In this document: piece after piece, positions 23,412 through 30,981 of the stretch
Layout of the letters: every line of letters begins with the position of its first letter
Numbering within the stretch: position 1 is the stretch's first letter
Assembly: GCA_014138645.1 (NCBI GenBank)
Contig: JACJIB010000008.1
Span: 124,001 to 188,000 of the forward strand
Length of the DNA: 64,000 nucleotides
DNA from: Methylorubrum thiocyanatum
GTDB taxonomy: Bacteria > Pseudomonadota > Alphaproteobacteria > Rhizobiales > Beijerinckiaceae
Reading direction: 5' to 3'
The notes under the pieces: model-generated
Databases searched by the model: none
Told to the model about the DNA's origin: nothing
Seen by the model: the letters and a program-made list of their open reading frames with translations, nothing else
Position numbers and translations under genes: made by a program

Positions 23412-26354
23412 ATGCTGATCAAGCGCAAGAGCGGCGAGGCTGCTCGCACCAAGCACCAAGCCGTCGCCGCCGGTCTCGCCGCGGGCGTGCTCGACCGCCG
23501 CGCCTTCCTGCGGAAATCCGGTCTGACGGCCGGCGCGCTGGCCGCCGCCGGCACGATCCAGCTCGGCTCGGTGCGGAAGGCCAAGGCCGCCGGCTCGTCC
23601 GCCGTCGGGCCGGACACGGTCATCAAGAAGAACGTCTGTACCCACTGCTCGGTGGGCTGCACGGTGACCGCCGAGGTCGTCAACGGCGTCTGGGTCGGGC
23701 AGGAGCCGTCCTACGCCAGCCCGATCAACCGCGGCACCCACTGTGCCAAGGGCGCGGCCATCCGCGAACTCGTGTCCTCCGACCGCCGCCTCAAATACCC
23801 GATGAAGCTCGAGGGCGGGGAGTGGAAGCGCATCTCCTGGGATCAGGCCTATCAGGAGATCGGCGATAAGCTCACCGCGATCCGCGAGAAGAACGGCGCG
23901 GATTCGGTCTACTGGCTCGGCTCGGCCAAGTTCACCAACGAGGCCGCCTACCTGATGCGCAAGTTCGGCGCCCTCTGGGGCACGAACTCGATCGACCATC
24001 AGGCCCGCATCTGCCACTCGACGACGGTGGCGGGCGTGGCCAACACCTGGGGCTACGGCGCCCAGACCAACAGCTACAACGACATCCGCAACGCCAAGAC
24101 GATGATCATCCTCGGCGGCAACCCGGCCGAGGCGCATCCGATCTCCATGCAGCACGTGCTGTCGGGCAAGGAGATCAACCGCGCGAACATGATCGTCATC
24201 GATCCGCGCTTCACCCGCACCGCCGCGCACGCGACCGAGTACGTGCGCATCCGCTCCGGCACCGACATCCCGGTGGTGTGGGGCATCCTCTGGCACATCT
24301 TCCAGAATGGCTGGGAGGACAAGGAGTTCATCGCCCAGCGCGTCTACGCCATGGACGACGTGCGCAAGGAAGTCGCCAAGTGGACGCCCGACGAGGTCGA
24401 GCGCGTTTCCGGCGTGCCGGGCGAGCAGCTCCGCCGCGTCGCAGAGAAGTTCGCCAAGGAGAAGCCCGCGACCCTGATCTGGTGCATGGGCGCGACCCAG
24501 CACACGGTCGGCACCGCCAACGTGCGCGCGCTGTGCATCCTGTGTCTGGCCACCGGCAATGTCGGCAAGCCGGGCACCGGCGCCAACATCTTCCGCGGCC
24601 ACACCAACGTGCAGGGCGCGACGGATCTGGGCCTCGATGTGACGTCGCTGCCGCTCTACTACGGCCTCGTCGAGGGCGGCTGGCGCCATTGGGCCCGCGT
24701 CTGGGAGGTCGAGTACGAGTGGCTGCAATCGCGCTTCGATGAGGTTCCGGCGAAGGGCGGCCGCAAGGCCCGCACCCGCAAGGAGAACATGGAATCGCCC
24801 GGCATCACCTCGACCCGCTGGTTCGATGCCGTGAACCTGCCCCCCGAGCAGATCGATCAGCGCAGCCCGGTGAAGGCGTTCATGGTGTTCGGCCATGGCG
24901 GCAACACCGTGACCCGCATGCCCGAGGCCATCGACGGCATGAACAAGCTGGAGCTGCTGGTCGTCGCCGACCCGCACCCGACCACCTTCGCCGCGCTCGA
25001 TGCCCGGCAGGACAACACCTACCTCCTGCCGATCTGCACCTCGCTGGAGATGGACGGCTCGCGCACGGCCTCAAACCGCTCGATCCAGTGGGGCGAGCAG
25101 ATCGTGAAGCCGGCCTTCGAGTCGAAGAACGACTACGAGGTGCTCTACCGTCTCGCGGAGAAGCTCGGCTTCGCCGACAAGCTCTGCAAGAACATCAAGG
25201 TCGAGAACGGCGTCCCGGTCGCCGAGGACATCCTTCGCGAGATCAACCGCGGCGGCTGGTCGACGGGCTATTGCGGCCAGTCCCCGGAGCGGCTGAAGGC
25301 GCATATGCGCAACCAGCACAAGTTCGACCTCGTGACCCTGCGTGCGCCGAAGGACGACCCGGAGGTCGGCGGCGACTATTACGGCCTGCCCTGGCCATGC
25401 TGGGGCAAGCCGGAGCTGCGCCATCCCGGCTCGGCGATCCTCTACAACACGAACCTCCACGTGAAGGAGGGCGGCGGCGGCTTCCGCGCCCGCTTCGGCA
25501 CCGAGCGCAACGGCCAGACCCTGCTTGCGGAGAACTCGTTCTCGAAGGGTTCGGACCTGACCGACGGCTATCCCGAATTCACCTTCGGGGTGTTCAAGAA
25601 GCTCGGCTGGGACAAGGACCTGACCCCGGAGGAACTCGCCACGATCCTCAAGATCGGCGGCGAGAAGCCGGACACCGTGAGCTGGGCCACCGACTTGTCG
25701 GGCGGCATCCAGCGGGTCTGCCTCGACCACGGCGTCTCGCCCTTCGGCAACGGCAAGGCGCGGGCGAACGCCTGGAACCTGCCCGACCCGGTGCCGGTCC
25801 ATCGCGAGCCGGTCTACTCGCCGCGCCCCGAACTCGTGGCGAAGTACCCGACCCGGCCCGACGAGCGGCAGCTGCGCATGCCGAATATCGGCTTCTCGGT
25901 TCAGAAGTCGGTGGTCGATCGCGGGGTCGCCAAGCAGTTCCCGATCATCCTCACCTCCGGCCGCCTCGTCGAGTACGAGGGCGGTGGCGAGGAGACGCGC
26001 TCGAACCCGTGGCTGGCCGAGCTGCAGCAGGACATGTTCGTCGAGATCAACACCGGGGATGCGGCCGAGCGCGGCATCAAGGACGGTCAGTGGGTCTGGG
26101 TCTCGGGACCTGAGAACTCCGCCAAGACCAAGGTGAAGGCCCTCGTGACCGACCGCGTCGGCAAGGGCGTCGCCTTCATGCCCTTCCACTTCTCCGGTTG
26201 GTACCAGGGCAAGGACATGCGCGACTACTACCCGAAGGGCACCGACCCGGTGGTGCTCGGCGAGAGCGTGAACACCGTGACCACCTACGGCTTCGATCCT
26301 GTGACGGGCATGCAGGAAACGAAGTGCACCCTGTGCCAGATCGCAGCGGCCTGA
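23412..26354 (+). CDS. fdh3A: Formate dehydrogenase alpha (catalytic) subunit, Tat-exported
   Basis: 980 residues. A twin-arginine signal (DRRAFLRKSGLTAGALAAAG, residues 28-47) sends it to the periplasm. A [4Fe-4S] site is formed by Cys76, Cys79, Cys83 and Cys111 (NVCTHCSVGC; GTHCAKG). The metal ligand of the Mo/W bis-pyranopterin centre is Cys201 in DHQARICHSTTVAG, encoded by TGC at 24012, so this is a cysteine and not a selenocysteine enzyme; His202 follows. Later blocks include IILGGNPAEAHPISMQHVL and LCLATGNVGKPGTGANIFRG. It oxidises formate to CO2. The set alpha-beta-gamma with the small Tat protein corresponds to M. extorquens FDH3. Metal choice, Mo or W, cannot be read from sequence. 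Confidence 0.96.
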   Translation: MLIKRKSGEAARTKHQAVAAGLAAGVLDRRAFLRKSGLTAGALAAAGTIQLGSVRKAKAAGSSAVGPDTVIKKNVCTHCSVGCTVTAEVVNGVWVGQEPSYASPINRGTHCAKGAAIRELVSSDRRLKYPMKLEGGEWKRISWDQAYQEIGDKLTAIREKNGADSVYWLGSAKFTNEAAYLMRKFGALWGTNSIDHQARICHSTTVAGVANTWGYGAQTNSYNDIRNAKTMIILGGNPAEAHPISMQHVLSGKEINRANMIVIDPRFTRTAAHATEYVRIRSGTDIPVVWGILWHIFQNGWEDKEFIAQRVYAMDDVRKEVAKWTPDEVERVSGVPGEQLRRVAEKFAKEKPATLIWCMGATQHTVGTANVRALCILCLATGNVGKPGTGANIFRGHTNVQGATDLGLDVTSLPLYYGLVEGGWRHWARVWEVEYEWLQSRFDEVPAKGGRKARTRKENMESPGITSTRWFDAVNLPPEQIDQRSPVKAFMVFGHGGNTVTRMPEAIDGMNKLELLVVADPHPTTFAALDARQDNTYLLPICTSLEMDGSRTASNRSIQWGEQIVKPAFESKNDYEVLYRLAEKLGFADKLCKNIKVENGVPVAEDILREINRGGWSTGYCGQSPERLKAHMRNQHKFDLVTLRAPKDDPEVGGDYYGLPWPCWGKPELRHPGSAILYNTNLHVKEGGGGFRARFGTERNGQTLLAENSFSKGSDLTDGYPEFTFGVFKKLGWDKDLTPEELATILKIGGEKPDTVSWATDLSGGIQRVCLDHGVSPFGNGKARANAWNLPDPVPVHREPVYSPRPELVAKYPTRPDERQLRMPNIGFSVQKSVVDRGVAKQFPIILTSGRLVEYEGGGEETRSNPWLAELQQDMFVEINTGDAAERGIKDGQWVWVSGPENSAKTKVKALVTDRVGKGVAFMPFHFSGWYQGKDMRDYYPKGTDPVVLGESVNTVTTYGFDPVTGMQETKCTLCQIAAA

Positions 26355-26371
26355 GAGGAGCGACCCGAACC

Positions 26372-26968
26372 ATGGCCCGGATGAAGTTCCTCTGCGACGC
26401 GGACCGCTGCATCGAGTGCAACGCCTGCGTCACGGCCTGCAAGAACGAGCACGAGGTGCCCTGGGGCATCAACCGCCGCCGCGTCGTCACCCTCAACGAC
26501 GGCAAGCCCGGCGAGCGCTCGGTCTCCATGGCCTGCATGCACTGCACCGACGCGCCCTGCGCCGCCGTGTGCCCAGTGAACTGCTTCTACACCACGGCGG
26601 ATGCCGTGGTGCTGCACTCCAAGGACATCTGCATCGGCTGCGGCTACTGCTTCTACGCCTGCCCGTTCGGCGCGCCGCAATATCCGCGGGTCGGGAACTT
26701 CGGTTCGCGCGGCAAGATGGACAAGTGCACCTACTGCTCGGGCGGCCCCGAGCCGGATTTCTCGACCGCCGAGTACGAGAAGTACGGCTCGAACCGTCTG
26801 GCCGAGGGCAAGCTGCCGCTCTGCGCCGAGATGTGCTCGACCAAGGCGCTGCTGGCGGGCGACGGCGAGATGATCGCCGAGATCTACAAGCAGCGGGTGA
26901 TCAAGCGCGGCTACGGCTCCGGTGCCTGGGGCTGGAAGACGGCCTACCGCGAGACCGTCGCGATCTGA
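26372..26968 (+). CDS. fdh3B: Formate dehydrogenase beta (iron-sulfur) subunit
   Basis: 198 residues. Four [4Fe-4S] sites in the HycB/FdnH arrangement: CIECNACVTACKNEH, CMHCTDAPCAAVCPVNC, CIGCGYCFYACPFGAPQ, and CTYCSGG with CAEMCSTKAL. It passes electrons from the alpha subunit to the cytochrome b subunit. There is no Tat signal, so it is probably carried across with the alpha subunit. Unlike E. coli FdnH there is no C-terminal membrane helix. The start at 26372 follows fdh3A by 17 bases, with a GAGAGGAG site. A stable hairpin follows before the gamma gene. Confidence 0.95.
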   Translation: MARMKFLCDADRCIECNACVTACKNEHEVPWGINRRRVVTLNDGKPGERSVSMACMHCTDAPCAAVCPVNCFYTTADAVVLHSKDICIGCGYCFYACPFGAPQYPRVGNFGSRGKMDKCTYCSGGPEPDFSTAEYEKYGSNRLAEGKLPLCAEMCSTKALLAGDGEMIAEIYKQRVIKRGYGSGAWGWKTAYRETVAI

Positions 26969-26979
26969 TCCGGTGTCGA

Positions 26980-27001
26980 GCGCGGGCCTCCAAGCCCGCG
27001 C
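26980..27001 (+). repeat. Intercistronic hairpin between fdh3B and fdh3C
   Basis: GCGCGGGC (26980-26987) and GCCCGCGC (26994-27001) form a perfect 8-bp stem with a CTCCAA loop, directly after the fdh3B stop. There is no T-run, so full termination is unlikely. Such hairpins can protect upstream mRNA or lower downstream expression; either is only inferred. Confidence 0.45.
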
Positions 27002-27036
27002 CCGCGAGCTGTGACGAGACTTCGAAAGGAACGCCG

Positions 27037-28074
27037 ATGCGGCGGGCAACGACCTTCCTCAGCACCCTCCTCCTGGCGGTGATGCTCTTCGCGGTGCCCG
27101 GCGCCCTCAGTCCGGCGCAGGCGCAGAACCCGATCCAGGCCGACGGCCAGAACCCGATGGGCGCCCGTCCGACGGCGGATTCGGTCAACGAGGAGTTCCT
27201 GTTCAAGCAGGAATCCAAGATCCGCGGCCGCGTCTCGATCCCCGACGGCAAGTCGGCCAACCTGATCCAGCCGCAGGGCCGCGAGTATCAGAACTTCCGC
27301 GAGCGCTGGCTGCCCTGGATCGGCGCGCTGGTCATCCTCGGCATGCTGGCCGCGCTCGGCGTGTTCTTCCTGTTCCGCGGCCGGATCATGATGGAGCACA
27401 GCCAGGAATCGGGAAAGAAGATCCTGCGCTTCAACGCCTTCGAGCGCTTCACCCACTGGATGACGGCGGTCTGCTTCATCATCCTGTCGCTGTCGGGCCT
27501 GAACTACATCTTCGGCAAGCGGCTGCTGATGCCGCTGATCGGGCCGGAGGCGTTCGGCGCCCTCGCACAGTGGGCGAAGTACAGCCACGTCTACCTCGCC
27601 TGGCCGTTCATGCTCGGCGTCGCCTTCATGTTCGTGCTGTGGATCCGGGACAACATCCCGAGCAAGGTCGACTGGGCCTGGATCAAAGCCGGCGGCGGCT
27701 TCATCGGCAAGGGCCATCCCCATGCGGGCCGCTTCAACGCCGGTCAGAAGGGCGTCTTCTGGATGGTCGCCGGCTTCGGCGCGGCCATGGCCGCCACCGG
27801 CCTGATGATGCTCTTCCCCTTCGCCCTCACCGACATCAACGGGATGCAGGTGATGCAGGTGATCCATTCGGTGATCGGCATCGTCTTCATCGCCGGCATC
27901 CTCGCCCACATCTATATCGGCACGCTCGGCATGGAGGGCGCCTACGACGCCATGGGCAGCGGCAAGGTCGATCTCGCCTGGGCGCGCGCCCACCACGACC
28001 TGTGGGTCGAGCAGGAGCAGGCACGCACCGGCAGCGGCCCGCAACTCAAGGGCCATCCGGCGCCCGCCGAGTGA
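27037..28074 (+). CDS. fdh3C: Formate dehydrogenase gamma subunit, cytochrome b556-type
   Basis: 345 residues. An N-terminal signal-like helix (FLSTLLLAVMLFAVPGAL) and a Gln/Asn-rich periplasmic stretch precede a first membrane segment (LPWIGALVILGMLAALGVFF). The four-helix cytochrome b561-like core follows: FNAFERFTHWMTAVCFIILS, HVYLAWPFMLGVAFMFVLWI, GVFWMVAGFGAAMAATGLMM and VIHSVIGIVFIAGILAHIYI. Histidines on these helices are in the positions that bind two hemes b. It anchors FDH and reduces quinone. AAAGGA lies 7 bases before the ATG at 27037. It is about 130 residues longer than E. coli FdnI because of the N-terminal extension. Confidence 0.93.
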   Translation: MRRATTFLSTLLLAVMLFAVPGALSPAQAQNPIQADGQNPMGARPTADSVNEEFLFKQESKIRGRVSIPDGKSANLIQPQGREYQNFRERWLPWIGALVILGMLAALGVFFLFRGRIMMEHSQESGKKILRFNAFERFTHWMTAVCFIILSLSGLNYIFGKRLLMPLIGPEAFGALAQWAKYSHVYLAWPFMLGVAFMFVLWIRDNIPSKVDWAWIKAGGGFIGKGHPHAGRFNAGQKGVFWMVAGFGAAMAATGLMMLFPFALTDINGMQVMQVIHSVIGIVFIAGILAHIYIGTLGMEGAYDAMGSGKVDLAWARAHHDLWVEQEQARTGSGPQLKGHPAPAE

Positions 28075-28174
28075 GGCAGGGCGGAAGACCGACGGCGCGG
28101 GCCGGTTTCTTCCGTCGCATGACAAGGCAACCCGCGTTGATCGAGGCCCGACGGCCTCCAGGGAAGACACGACC

Positions 28175-28414
28175 ATGAAAGCCTTCCTCGCCGCCGTGAT
28201 CGCCGCCGTCGCCCTCGGGGTGCTGGCGATGTTCGCGCTCACGAGCAGTCAGAAGTTCGCCTATCAGGCCTTCGCCACCTCCGGCGCGCGGGTGTCGGAG
28301 CCGGGCACCAACCTCGTCGGTCCGCGCTGGAACGGCGACCCGCGGCCCGACGAGTTCAACGGCGAGCCCCACGGCAAGGCCGAGGGCGCGGCCTCTCAGC
28401 CGAAGCGCTCCTGA
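28175..28414 (+). CDS. Small single-helix membrane protein downstream of fdh3C
   Basis: 79 residues. An N-terminal hydrophobic segment, LAAVIAAVALGVLAMFALTS (residues 5-24), has no clear cleavage site, so it may be an anchor. The rest is hydrophilic: FAYQAFATSGARVSEPGTNL then VGPRWNGDPRPDEFNGEPHG. The start has GGGAAGAC upstream. It lies 100 bases after fdh3C in the same direction, so it is probably in the operon. I do not recognise the family; a small accessory subunit of the FDH complex is possible by position. Confidence 0.65.
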   Translation: MKAFLAAVIAAVALGVLAMFALTSSQKFAYQAFATSGARVSEPGTNLVGPRWNGDPRPDEFNGEPHGKAEGAASQPKRS

Positions 28415-28458
28415 AGCGCGCCGCAGCACACGAGAACAGGACCGAGGGAGTGAGCCCG

Positions 28459-29052
28459 ATGAAGCTTTCGTCGATCGGCCGGCATCTGGCCGGCGGCCTC
28501 ACGGCCTGCACGCTCCTCGGGAGTGCGGCGCTGGCCCAGGACGCGGCGCCCGCCGCTCAGCCCACGGCTCAGCCCGCGTCAGGCAAGCCGGCCAATCTCT
28601 GCCAGGAGCTGGCGGCCTTCGTGAAGCAGCCCGAGCCGGCCAACAAGGCCGCCGCGACGCCGCCGCAGCAGGCGACCGCGGTCTCGAACCCGTCCGGCAA
28701 GACCGAGGGCGGCAAGCCGTCGGATGGCGGCGAGCCTCAGAAGACGTCGGGCCTCAGCGGCGCCGTCAACGAGACCGGAAACGGCCCCGCGCCGAGCAAG
28801 CCGGCCGGCAACCCGGCGGACAACCCGAACGCCAGGGCGAATGCCGAGGCGAAGCTCCCCCCGCCCCCGGCGGCAACCGCTCCGGCTCCGAAGCCGGATC
28901 CGGCGGTCGTGGCGAAGATCGAGGCCGCCGCCGGCGCCAACGACCTCGCCGCATGCCGCGAGGCCGCCCGCTCGATGCGCGTGGCGGGCGTGGTGATGCC
29001 CCCGCCTCTGCTCGCCCTCGCGGCGCTCGATCTCAAGTTCTTCCAGCCGTGA
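28459..29052 (+). CDS. Exported Ala/Pro-rich protein at the end of the FDH operon
   Basis: 197 residues. A cleavable signal peptide is likely: MKLSSIGRHLAGGLTACTLL followed by GSAALAQD. A short conserved-looking patch (PANLCQELAAFVKQ) is followed by a long Ala/Pro/Gly/Asn-rich linker and a C-terminal helical patch (KIEAAAGANDLAACREAARS, then MRVAGVVMPPPLLALAALDL). Two cysteines, one in each patch, could form a periplasmic disulfide. ATG 28459 is preferred to GTG 28450 because of the GAGGGAG spacing. The family is unknown to me. Position suggests a periplasmic partner of FDH. Confidence 0.65.
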   Translation: MKLSSIGRHLAGGLTACTLLGSAALAQDAAPAAQPTAQPASGKPANLCQELAAFVKQPEPANKAAATPPQQATAVSNPSGKTEGGKPSDGGEPQKTSGLSGAVNETGNGPAPSKPAGNPADNPNARANAEAKLPPPPAATAPAPKPDPAVVAKIEAAAGANDLAACREAARSMRVAGVVMPPPLLALAALDLKFFQP

Positions 29053-29059
29053 TGCGACG

Positions 29060-29085
29060 GGGGCGGTGCCGAGCGGCGCCGCCCC
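29060..29085 (+). terminator. Terminator-like hairpin between convergent genes
   Basis: GGGGCGGTGCC (29060-29070) and GGCGCCGCCCC (29075-29085) form an 11-pair stem with one T-G pair and a GAGC loop. It lies right after the last gene of the FDH operon and before the convergent YgjV-like gene. Only TT follows, so termination strength is uncertain. Confidence 0.45.
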
Positions 29086-29092
29086 TTCCGGC

Positions 29093-29713
29093 TCACACCG
29101 CGCCGGGGGTCGGAGCCACGGCGACCGACGGTTCGGGCGCAGGCGTGGACCTTGCCTTGACGGCTTTCGCGGACGCTCCGCCACGCACCAGCGCAATCAC
29201 CAGAGCGGTGAGCGTGAGCAGGTCACAGGTCAGGCCGAAGACCGAGCCGACCAGCGTGTTGTGCAGGGCCCAGCACGAGGACGAACCGAGGAAGAACCGG
29301 CGCATCGCCTGCGGATCGGCCTGAAGGCGCGCCGTCGTCGCCAGCAGCGAGCCGAGCCCGGCGCAGGCCGAGGGCCAGCCGTTCCAGGTCGCGAGCGTCA
29401 GGCCCATCGCGACGAGGCTGCTCGCCACGAACAGCGGCGCGACCCAGGGGGCGCGGGACGCCGCCCCGATCCAGCGGGCCGCCACCACGCTCTGCATCAC
29501 GGACACGAGGCACATCGCCGTGCCGGTCTGCGCCCCGAGTTGCAGGAAGTGCAGCGCGAAGCAGGCCGAGCAGGCCGCCGAGGTGAAGAGGATTAGACTT
29601 CGTCGCGGCATCATTCCGCCAGCGAAGCCGAGGCAAAGCCCTAAGCTTCCGAACAGGTCGAGGTGATCTCGCGCGGCATGCCATGCGAAGAAGACGAGGT
29701 CTGCGGGGGACAT
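29093..29713 (-). CDS. YgjV-like inner-membrane protein
   Basis: 206 residues with about six hydrophobic segments, for example LDLFGSLGLCLGFAGGMMPR, LILFTSAACSACFALHFLQL and TAMCLVSVMQSVVAARWIG. The small-residue-rich helices and the order LQ-G, N-RR-like position and A-x-x-x-N-x-L-x-G match what I remember of the YgjV family (Imp-YgjV); LGSSSCWALHNTLVGSVFG is the clearest part. The function of YgjV is unknown. The tail is Ala/Pro-rich. Its start lies 253 bases from the divergent RND operator. Confidence 0.6.
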   Translation of the reverse strand: MSPADLVFFAWHAARDHLDLFGSLGLCLGFAGGMMPRRSLILFTSAACSACFALHFLQLGAQTGTAMCLVSVMQSVVAARWIGAASRAPWVAPLFVASSLVAMGLTLATWNGWPSACAGLGSLLATTARLQADPQAMRRFFLGSSSCWALHNTLVGSVFGLTCDLLTLTALVIALVRGGASAKAVKARSTPAPEPSVAVAPTPGAV

Positions 29714-29965
29714 GATGAGGGTCTCGAACGACGCGTCCGTTGCTCGTTTTGACGGTCGTCTTGTTGAGGCTTGTTCTTGGTTTTAGATTCGCGGCCCTGT
29801 CCGAGCTTGGCGAAGGCAGTGCCGACCGAGTGCAGAGCCGCGCCGGTCTTGCCCAATGCGCTATTCCTGCGTGGTAACCGGATCGTTAATTGGGCAGGAA
29901 CCGCTCCGAACCGTGGCGCCGCTGCCTCACCTGTGGAGCGACGGGCGGCTCCGGCCGCCATGAGA

Positions 29966-29998
29966 ATGAACGTTCATTGACATGAGAATGAACGTTCA
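29966..29998 (+). promoter_or_regulatory. Twin palindromic operators of the TetR-RND operon
   Basis: ATGAACGTTCAT at 29966-29977 and ATGAACGTTCA at 29988-29998 share the palindrome TGAACGTTCA. They lie inside an 18-base direct repeat (CATGAGAATGAACGTTCA at 29959-29976 and 29981-29998) with a 22-base period, so both copies face the same side of the helix, two turns apart. One copy lies just upstream of the -35 and the other fills the spacer, the layout expected for repression by the TetR protein encoded at 30346. Confidence 0.8.
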
Positions 29999-30005
29999 CT
30001 ATCAA
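29977..30005 (+). promoter_or_regulatory. Sigma-70 promoter of the TetR-RND operon
   Basis: TTGACA at 29977-29982 (perfect consensus), a 17-base spacer and TATCAA at 30000-30005. Transcription would start near 30012, 20 bases before the ATG at 30032. The spacer contains one of the two operator palindromes. Confidence 0.8.
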
Positions 30006-30031
30006 GCCCTCGGCAGCGTAGGAGTTGGGCC

Positions 30032-30349
30032 ATGGGCATGTCCGTCGGCGATCGGGCGTCTTTCCCTCACGCATTCGGGTTCGGTGCCGATCTCGGTGCC
30101 GCCGCGTCGCAGGAGGGCTTCAGCCCGCTGCGGCTGCTGCGTGCGGTCTGCACCCCGGCGAACCTGCTTGTCTGCGCCGTCGTGGCGCTGGGCTGGTTCG
30201 CGCTGATCGGCTGGACCGGTGCGGGCCCGGACGGCTGGCAGGCCCGGCTCTGTGCCGACCTCGACCTTCAGCCGCGCGCCTGCGCCGCCGTCCGGCTCGG
30301 CGACGAGCCGGGCCGCACCGCCATGAATTCCGTGGGAACCGCATCGTGA
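30032..30349 (+). CDS. Small membrane protein, first gene of the RND operon
   Basis: 105 residues from the ATG at 30032, with GGAG seven bases upstream. One hydrophobic segment (NLLVCAVVALGWFALIGW, about residues 44-61) is followed by a short tail containing two cysteines (RLCADLDLQPRACAAVRL). It directly follows the promoter with twin operators, and its stop overlaps the GTG start of the TetR gene (GTGA). Coupled translation suggests a real gene rather than a leader. The family is unknown to me. Confidence 0.55.
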   Translation: MGMSVGDRASFPHAFGFGADLGAAASQEGFSPLRLLRAVCTPANLLVCAVVALGWFALIGWTGAGPDGWQARLCADLDLQPRACAAVRLGDEPGRTAMNSVGTAS

Positions 30350-30981
30350 GTGCAGCGGCCGGCGCTGTCCTCGACACCCGCAACGGACAGGCGGCCCGGC
30401 GCGAGCACATCCTCGATGCGGCCGAAGCCTGTTTCGTCCGGAACGGCTTTCATCGTACGACGATGCAGGATCTCGCCCGCGAGGCTTCGATGAGCCCGGG
30501 CAACATCTACCGCTACTTCGATTCCAAGGAGGCGGTCGTCCTCGGTCTGGCCGAGCGCGACCGCGAGCGGGGCGCCGTTCTGGTCGAGGCGATGGAGCGG
30601 GCCGGCGACAAGCGCGCCGTACTGATGGGCGTGCTCGCCCGCTTCTTCTTCGAGATCACCCGCGAGGCGGCGATCCTGCGCCTCGACGTCTGGGCGGAGG
30701 CAAGCCGCAATCCCGCCATTGGCGCGATGGTCGAGCGCGGCGACGAAGAGGGCCGCACTTGGCTCATCGCGATGTTCGATGCGATCAAGACCTCGCCCGA
30801 ATGCGACCCGGCCGCCCTGTTCGACGCGGTGGCGCCCCTGATGAAGGGCATCATCGTCAGCCGCGCGCTCGCTCCCGATTACGATGCCGGGCCAGCGGTG
30901 GCGCAGCTTCAGGCGATGATCGATGCCGGCTTGTCCGGTGCGCTTCCCCTCCCCCACCTCGATCTGGAGACCGGCCGATGA
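30346..30981 (+). CDS. TetR/AcrR family transcriptional regulator
   Basis: 211 residues from a GTG at 30346 that overlaps the upstream small gene. The N-terminal helix-turn-helix is textbook: REHILDAAEACFVRNGFHRT, TMQDLAREASMSPGNIYRYF and DSKEAVVLGLAERDRE. The C-terminal ligand domain is all-helical. Family members repress efflux operons and release DNA when they bind the exported drug. The palindrome TGAACGTTCA, present twice in the promoter at 29977-30005, is its likely target, making the operon self-regulated. It overlaps the membrane fusion gene by four bases. Confidence 0.93.
   Translation: MSAAAGAVLDTRNGQAARREHILDAAEACFVRNGFHRTTMQDLAREASMSPGNIYRYFDSKEAVVLGLAERDRERGAVLVEAMERAGDKRAVLMGVLARFFFEITREAAILRLDVWAEASRNPAIGAMVERGDEEGRTWLIAMFDAIKTSPECDPAALFDAVAPLMKGIIVSRALAPDYDAGPAVAQLQAMIDAGLSGALPLPHLDLETGR

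Noticed and set aside
24012..24014. Possible selenocysteine codon in FDH alpha
   Set aside because: The codon for the metal ligand is TGC (Cys201), not TGA, so no selenocysteine is needed.
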